From Polytrichum commune (taxonomy: Eukaryota > Streptophyta > Polytrichopsida > Polytrichales > Polytrichaceae): a DNA stretch of 64,000 nucleotides. The notes under the pieces were generated by a model. The model was not told the DNA's origin. It saw only the letters and a program-made list of their open reading frames with translations, and ran no database searches. The translations under genes and the position numbers were made by a program. This document shows positions 59,578-64,000 of this stretch, in pieces. Location: assembly GCA_950295325.1 (NCBI GenBank), contig OX485805.1, forward strand, positions 15,673,501 through 15,737,500. Direction: 5' to 3'. The first letter of the stretch is position 1, and every line of letters starts with the position of its first letter.

Positions 59578-62195
59578 ATGTCGTTCGCTAGTACATCGCC
59601 CCAGGTCACTCCTGTCGGTAAGCGATCGAGGTTAGTTCAAGCTGAAACTAGTAGAAAGCTCATCAACATAGTTGCAAAACAAAAATCTAAACTGAACTGG
59701 AAATACAAAGTGATTGGTTGTCAAGAAGTTACAATTGGTGACAACTATGTACAAGTTGTTGCAGGAACAGGTTTGTACATTTCGTCATAATAATTGCAAA
59801 GCATCATCACGCCTTCTATAGCTATAAGTACTTAAATTGTTGGTCGTAAGTTGATGCAACCAGCTTTGGTGGCATCGGGGCCAGGTTACAGGTTTGGAAG
59901 ATTTAGTGCAAGTTGATCCTTCAATATCAACACATTAGGCTGCAAGCAGGTGGTCAACTGTAGCCTCCAAGTTCGTGTTTTAGTCTTGATGTTTTAGTCC
60001 ATTTCAAATCTTGCTGGCTGTTCAAGTGCAGGAAGGGTCAACGCTCAGTGTGATGTGATTCCCAAAGGAGCTTGAAGCGGAATCAGAAATCGGAGATTTT
60101 TGAGAGGCTTTTCAGCTCACACAGCTAGTTCAATCTCCGAAGTGGCCGGTTGCGGGCGCCAAAACTTGAGGCTCGTATGTACAAGTTTTTGAAACAAATT
60201 TGTAGTTGCTCACGGAGCCTCTCAGATCACCAGCTGGAGTACAATAGATCAACCGAGATGAGTTCGGAGTCACAGGGAATTCCGGCCTTAGTTGCTCTTG
60301 CAGCTGGGCGAATCAACCCGCCCCCTCCACAGAGATCCATAAGTCCATATGCAAATGGGTTCATGAGCTCAACCACCGGTGGATCAAGCACCAGGCGGAG
60401 GTGTAACCACGTCTTCCCAATCACATCGGACGAGGAGATGGAGCCAACAACCGCCCCAGTTCTACAAGCAACAAGAATAATTAGGACCTGAGAGAGATGG
60501 GTCACAGTCTGATCAGTTCATTTTGTGATCGACAACCACTTTTTTGTAGCAGCAGAGTTGATGATGTTTTGCGATTGTAGAACTGCTTTTGTAGGTCTCT
60601 GGTAGGAATTTGATCAGTGTAGAATTTTTGAGATTGTGCTCAAAGATTTCCGGCTTTAATTCATTAACAGGCTATGGGGCTGAAATTGTACAGTGTCAAG
60701 TGGGCTTATTGATGTAATTTGATTTCAGAGGAGTCTTGCAGCTTTGCCTAATGTATTTTAGTAGTGACATATATCTAGTATACTCAAATGTGCAAGTGCC
60801 ATCAATGAAGAAGTGTACTAAACTTCAATTTGATGCGTTGATGCTTTGTAATCCCCTATTGGTCTCTAGTCTTTCATGCACCGCAAATGGCCCAACTGTG
60901 AGAATAGGTACATAATTCAATTTGTGCACATCATGATCAGCACCAATTCCCCTTGTGGTTGTTTGAGAATGATAGGTCCATATATAATCACACCACCTTA
61001 CCTTGTGCTGTTGGTTATGCTCACGAGCCATTTCTATCATCAGAATAGGAAAGAATCTCTAGCTAGAGTACTAAGGTTGAGTATGACAATGCTGTGAGGC
61101 GCGCCGCAAGGTGGACTGCATCGAACTCAATAAACTGCTCAAGACATAACTTAGCTGCTCCTAAGTTGGTAGGCATCCAATTTCTCGAGATTAAATTATA
61201 GACATTGCAGATAATTCAATGGCAATCCGGGGCAGCTGCCCACCCACGTTTAATATGAATTTAAGAAGAGGCAGAATCGAACTGGACAATCGTTTGTGTT
61301 TAGAACAGACAGAGGAAAGTAGTCACCGGTTCTGGCCATGTGTCGCAAATTCCAATGTGCAGACAAAATGTGGGAGCAGAGACGCTTGCTTTCTGCAGGC
61401 GTCGATTCATTGGCCTGGCGCTATCTAGCTACTACATCGCAGCTCCCGTCCCAACAAAATCGCCAGCATCATTATTTCCATTTAAAATAGTGCTCCCAGA
61501 ATTTCCAGCCGAGTGCAACCACCGAAGTGCTTTATAATTCAGCATGACTTAATTACAGACATTCTTGCGATGTACAGGTATATAATCATTTGGTGAGAAA
61601 CTGTTTTTGGACAGTTGACAACACTATGTGTAACGCAATGTCTGTAGGTTCCTGCCTGGCACTGTGATAGAGTTCTCCTTCGATTCAACAGGGTGTTCCG
61701 TCGGGAGTTGGTCCCCTATGATTTTCCATCGGTTGTTTTGAATGAAGTGTCAACAATTTTACACTTGTGGTGTAATATGCTTGGAGGTAGTTTTTGAATT
61801 TGATTGAAGGGCAACATATTTTGTTTCATTGAGGACCAAAATCAGCACCAAAATGAGTTTGGCCCTTAATGAACCGACAATCAATGTTCTTCGTTGAAAT
61901 CTCCACACTACCTCCGAACGTGCATCAAAAACTCACTTAACATGGAAGGTGTTGCATGCAAAACAACCAACTCCTGACCAAAAGTTACGTTGAATTTAAG
62001 GATAACTCTATTGTTCTTGTGTGTTTCTTCAAAGAACATCTGGAAAGCACCAAACTGAAACGTGCTTCAATGTCTTGCAACAAGCTAACGGGGAAGCAAG
62101 AAGAGGAATATCTGCAAACCTTCGGTGTAAACCCTATAACTACCCTAAGTTGGCACCCTAACCAACCAGAACGCACAATTTTACCTCGGAGGTGA
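59578..62195 (+). CDS. Probable stefin-like cystatin (cysteine protease inhibitor), 2 exons
   Basis: Exons 59578-59774 and 61985-62195 give 135 residues. The junction (TT/GTACAT ... AAAAG/T) keeps frame and yields QVVAGTGFYVEFKD. QVVAG is the cystatin inhibitory loop. The segment before it (AETSRKLINIVAKQ, then LNWKYKVIG) fits the stefin helix and first strand. The segment after it (SIVLVCFFKEHLESTKLKRA, then NKLTGKQEEEYLQTF) resembles the stefin end (FVHLRVFQSLP ... NKAKHDELTYF). An early Gly (TPVGK) is present. The LARFAV helix motif of phytocystatins and the PW or LP second loop are absent. No signal peptide, so it is probably cytosolic and aimed at papain-like proteases. The last ~22 residues are an extra tail. 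The intron is 2.2 kb, with a MITE next to a weak acceptor, so the second exon is the less certain part. Confidence 0.55.
60258..60491 (+). other. Small open frame within the cystatin-like intron
   Basis: 77 codons, MSSESQGIPALVALAAG, Pro/Ser-rich, ending in ...TTAPVLQATRIIRT then TGA. Composition looks protein-like, and the PITSDEE...P pattern is faintly like plant SIAMESE-related CDK inhibitors, but the match is too weak to name. It could be an alternative 3' exon, an independent small gene, or chance. Confidence 0.3.
61765..61932. mobile_element. Foldback MITE, family A, copy 3
   Basis: TGTAATATGCTTGGAGGTAG faces CACTACCTCCGAACGTGCAT, ending about 50 bp before the acceptor of the cystatin-like second exon. 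Relatives at 14290-14462 and 28806-28955. Confidence 0.68.
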
Positions 62196-63099
62196 ACTTG
62201 AAGACTGTGCGAATGGAATTGCGTCGTAAAGTGGATCCCGCGTCGTGCTTGGAACTGATCATGACTGTGAGCGATGAAGTGTAACCTTCAAAGCTGTGGT
62301 GTTCAATTTTGATGAGTCCCTGAAACTGGGAAATCGCGCAATCAAGTTGTTCTTTTTTGCATCATGGAGGCATGGGCGAAGACTATTCCGTTGTATGATT
62401 TGGAAATGAATGTCGAGAGTGACCGGTTGCTAAGCAATAATTAATTCTTGTGGACCACAACATACAATCTAACCCCCATAATACACCACTCGATTACATG
62501 ATGCATTTCCCATCGACCAAGCTTTCTACTGTTAATTTACCCTCATATTATGACTACAACGCTCATACTACGACATTTTTAGGCTTGATTTGTCATTTTA
62601 TATAGACAAATCAAGGTAATTAATGCTTGCGGATGGTGGGACCCACAATAAATGTTATGTCTTGACACTATGTATTTGATGACTTCCAGAATGGGTTCAC
62701 TTAAGTTGACTCAAGTTAATTGTTTTAAACCTTGGTTTCAAAACATACTTTGCAAGGGTTGGTGGAGGTTGAAGAGTTAAAGGGTTGTTGGATTTGCATA
62801 TTAGAATTCTAAAGTTGTTGATATGTCTTCTTGATTCGAAATTTATCCTCACACGTGAATCTCACACCTCTTTAGATTGGAAATTTCAGTCCTCGCCGAC
62901 TTATACTCCTAGGTTCGCCCATGCCACTCTTCTATTTCTTTGGCTACGGAGGTGACGGCAATCTTGAGTGGCAAATGCTTTTCATTTCAAGTATAGTTCA
63001 ACAATTTTGGTGTTGATGACCACGTTTGCACACAAAACAACTTGCACACAATTCGGTAAGCACTGACCTCCTCCACATTGGTAATGGCATGGAAAGATA
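62196..63099. other. Intergenic, nothing recognised
   Basis: No gene, RNA or repeat end that I can support. Confidence 0.5.
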
Positions 63100-63800
63100 T
63101 TACAATATGGGTGAGACTGGTTCATTTTATCATGCCCAACTAACAAGACACTAAACACAAGGAGATGTTCGTGGACGCAAAATTCAGAAGGACCATCTCA
63201 CTCTTGCACTTGTTGTAAAGAGAATAGGCACTGACAAGTTCAAAACTTGTGATGATTTACAAATCTCTATGCCCGAGATGCTTTGGAAGGTGGTTGCCAA
63301 ATGATTATGTGTGGTGGTTTGGCAAACCAAACGGTTGGGATGGCATCATGTATATTTGAGAATTGGACGATAAGCCTCAATGTACATTCCAAATCTCAAA
63401 AGCGAAAAGATACTTTTAATTATGGACAATTTTGCTACTCCTTCCCTTAAGCATGTTGGTAGGGCATCATTTGGTTTTTCAACCTTGCAATTGAGTAATA
63501 TTATTATGTTTTTCTTATCACCTTATGTTACAAGTATGATACAACCCGTGGATCAAGGAAAATTGCTTCATTCAAAGTTTAGTGTATGAAGAAGCTTTTT
63601 GATTGGGTTCTCTCTCAATGTCATTCTTCTACTACTCACCATGACTTGAGGAAAGTAGTGCCTAATGTAAGGCATGCTATTGTGTGGCACTCTCAAGGGT
63701 GGGCAGAGATGGAATCCCACAAATCATACGAAACAGTTGGAAGATGTCCAGAATTTTACATACAAATTGAATTTTGGAAGGTTAGAAATGCTTATTGAAG
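63100..63800 (+). pseudogene. Broken Tigger/pogo-like transposase (DDE_1 family)
   Basis: Plus-strand pieces in shifting frames: YYNMGETGSFYHAQ (family YNMDETGLFYRL; the usual first D of DET is the G here), VRGRKIQKDHLTLALVVK, then LLIMDNFATPS (second catalytic D, family VDNAPSH), then LSNIIMFFLSPYVTSMIQPV, then DQG (third acidic region). A helical tail with MKKLFDWVLSQ and NVRHAIVWHSQGW follows. Several stops and frame changes make it inactive. It is the same superfamily as the MITE at 8983-9429. Its left end and N-terminal DNA-binding domain are not visible. Confidence 0.82.
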
Positions 63801-64000
63801 AATATATGCAATTGCCATGAGAGGAATTTGTTGATGCAGAGTATAACATGGTTGAGTTGGTGGATTTGATATGAGATACATAAATCCATTTGGGTTTAGA
63901 TTTGAATGAAGAGCCAGTGAAGGGGAATGATGTGGATGACCAACCAACACCAATAGTCAAGCTTCCTCAAGCTCGTGAGTATGCAATGGATACTCACAAG

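Noticed and set aside
1-64000. CRISPR arrays, bacterial operons, rRNA genes
   Set aside because: None seen. The sequence is plainly plant nuclear DNA, and the tandem repeats present are microsatellites, minisatellites or transposon parts. I cannot exclude a tRNA or small RNA gene by eye alone.

Overview
The window is nuclear DNA of a land plant. It carries intron-containing genes with GT-AG splice sites, plant-type proteins (EXO1, a nodulin-related protein, a zeaxanthin-epoxidase-like flavoprotein), a short run of the plant telomere repeat TTTAGGG, and many small DNA transposons. It also holds an axonemal dynein assembly factor (DNAAF5/HEATR2), which is expected only in plants with flagellated sperm. 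That suggests a bryophyte, lycophyte, fern or early gymnosperm and argues against a flowering plant. The modest intron sizes make a giant gymnosperm genome less likely. I cannot name the species.

Layout. 0.1-6.1 kb, minus strand: complete EXO1 in 14 exons, with all catalytic residues and one apparent U12-type AT-AC intron. 7.6-8.8 kb: an orphan EXO70 exon and an unidentified coding-like island. 9.0-9.4 kb: a Tigger/pogo MITE. 12.9-17.8 kb, minus: complete FAD monooxygenase in nine exons. 18-24.4 kb: no intact gene, but a hAT transposase remnant, four MITEs and a duplicated copy of the next gene's upstream region. 24.5-29.4 kb, plus: nodulin-related protein in five exons with about 16 copies of a 19-20-residue Tyr/Pro/Glu repeat. 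30.1-47.2 kb, minus: DNAAF5 in 23 exons, with a 374-codon exon that has no counterpart in the animal protein and introns filled with MITEs. 47.7-58.5 kb: a transposon-rich intergenic region (hAT MITEs with 8-bp target duplications, one inserted inside a foldback element, and a broken hAT transposase gene). 59.3-62.2 kb, plus: probable two-exon stefin-like cystatin. 63.1-64 kb: broken Tigger-like transposase.

The genes do not form one pathway. EXO1 acts in DNA repair and recombination, the flavoprotein in metabolism, the nodulin-related protein probably in stress response, DNAAF5 in cytoplasmic assembly of dynein arms for sperm flagella, and the cystatin in protease inhibition. The nodulin-related and DNAAF5 genes are convergent, with 675 bp between their stop codons. 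Exon borders were set by reading splice sites and checking phase by hand. All named exons keep frame except one DNAAF5 junction at about 37.8-37.9 kb, which I could not resolve.
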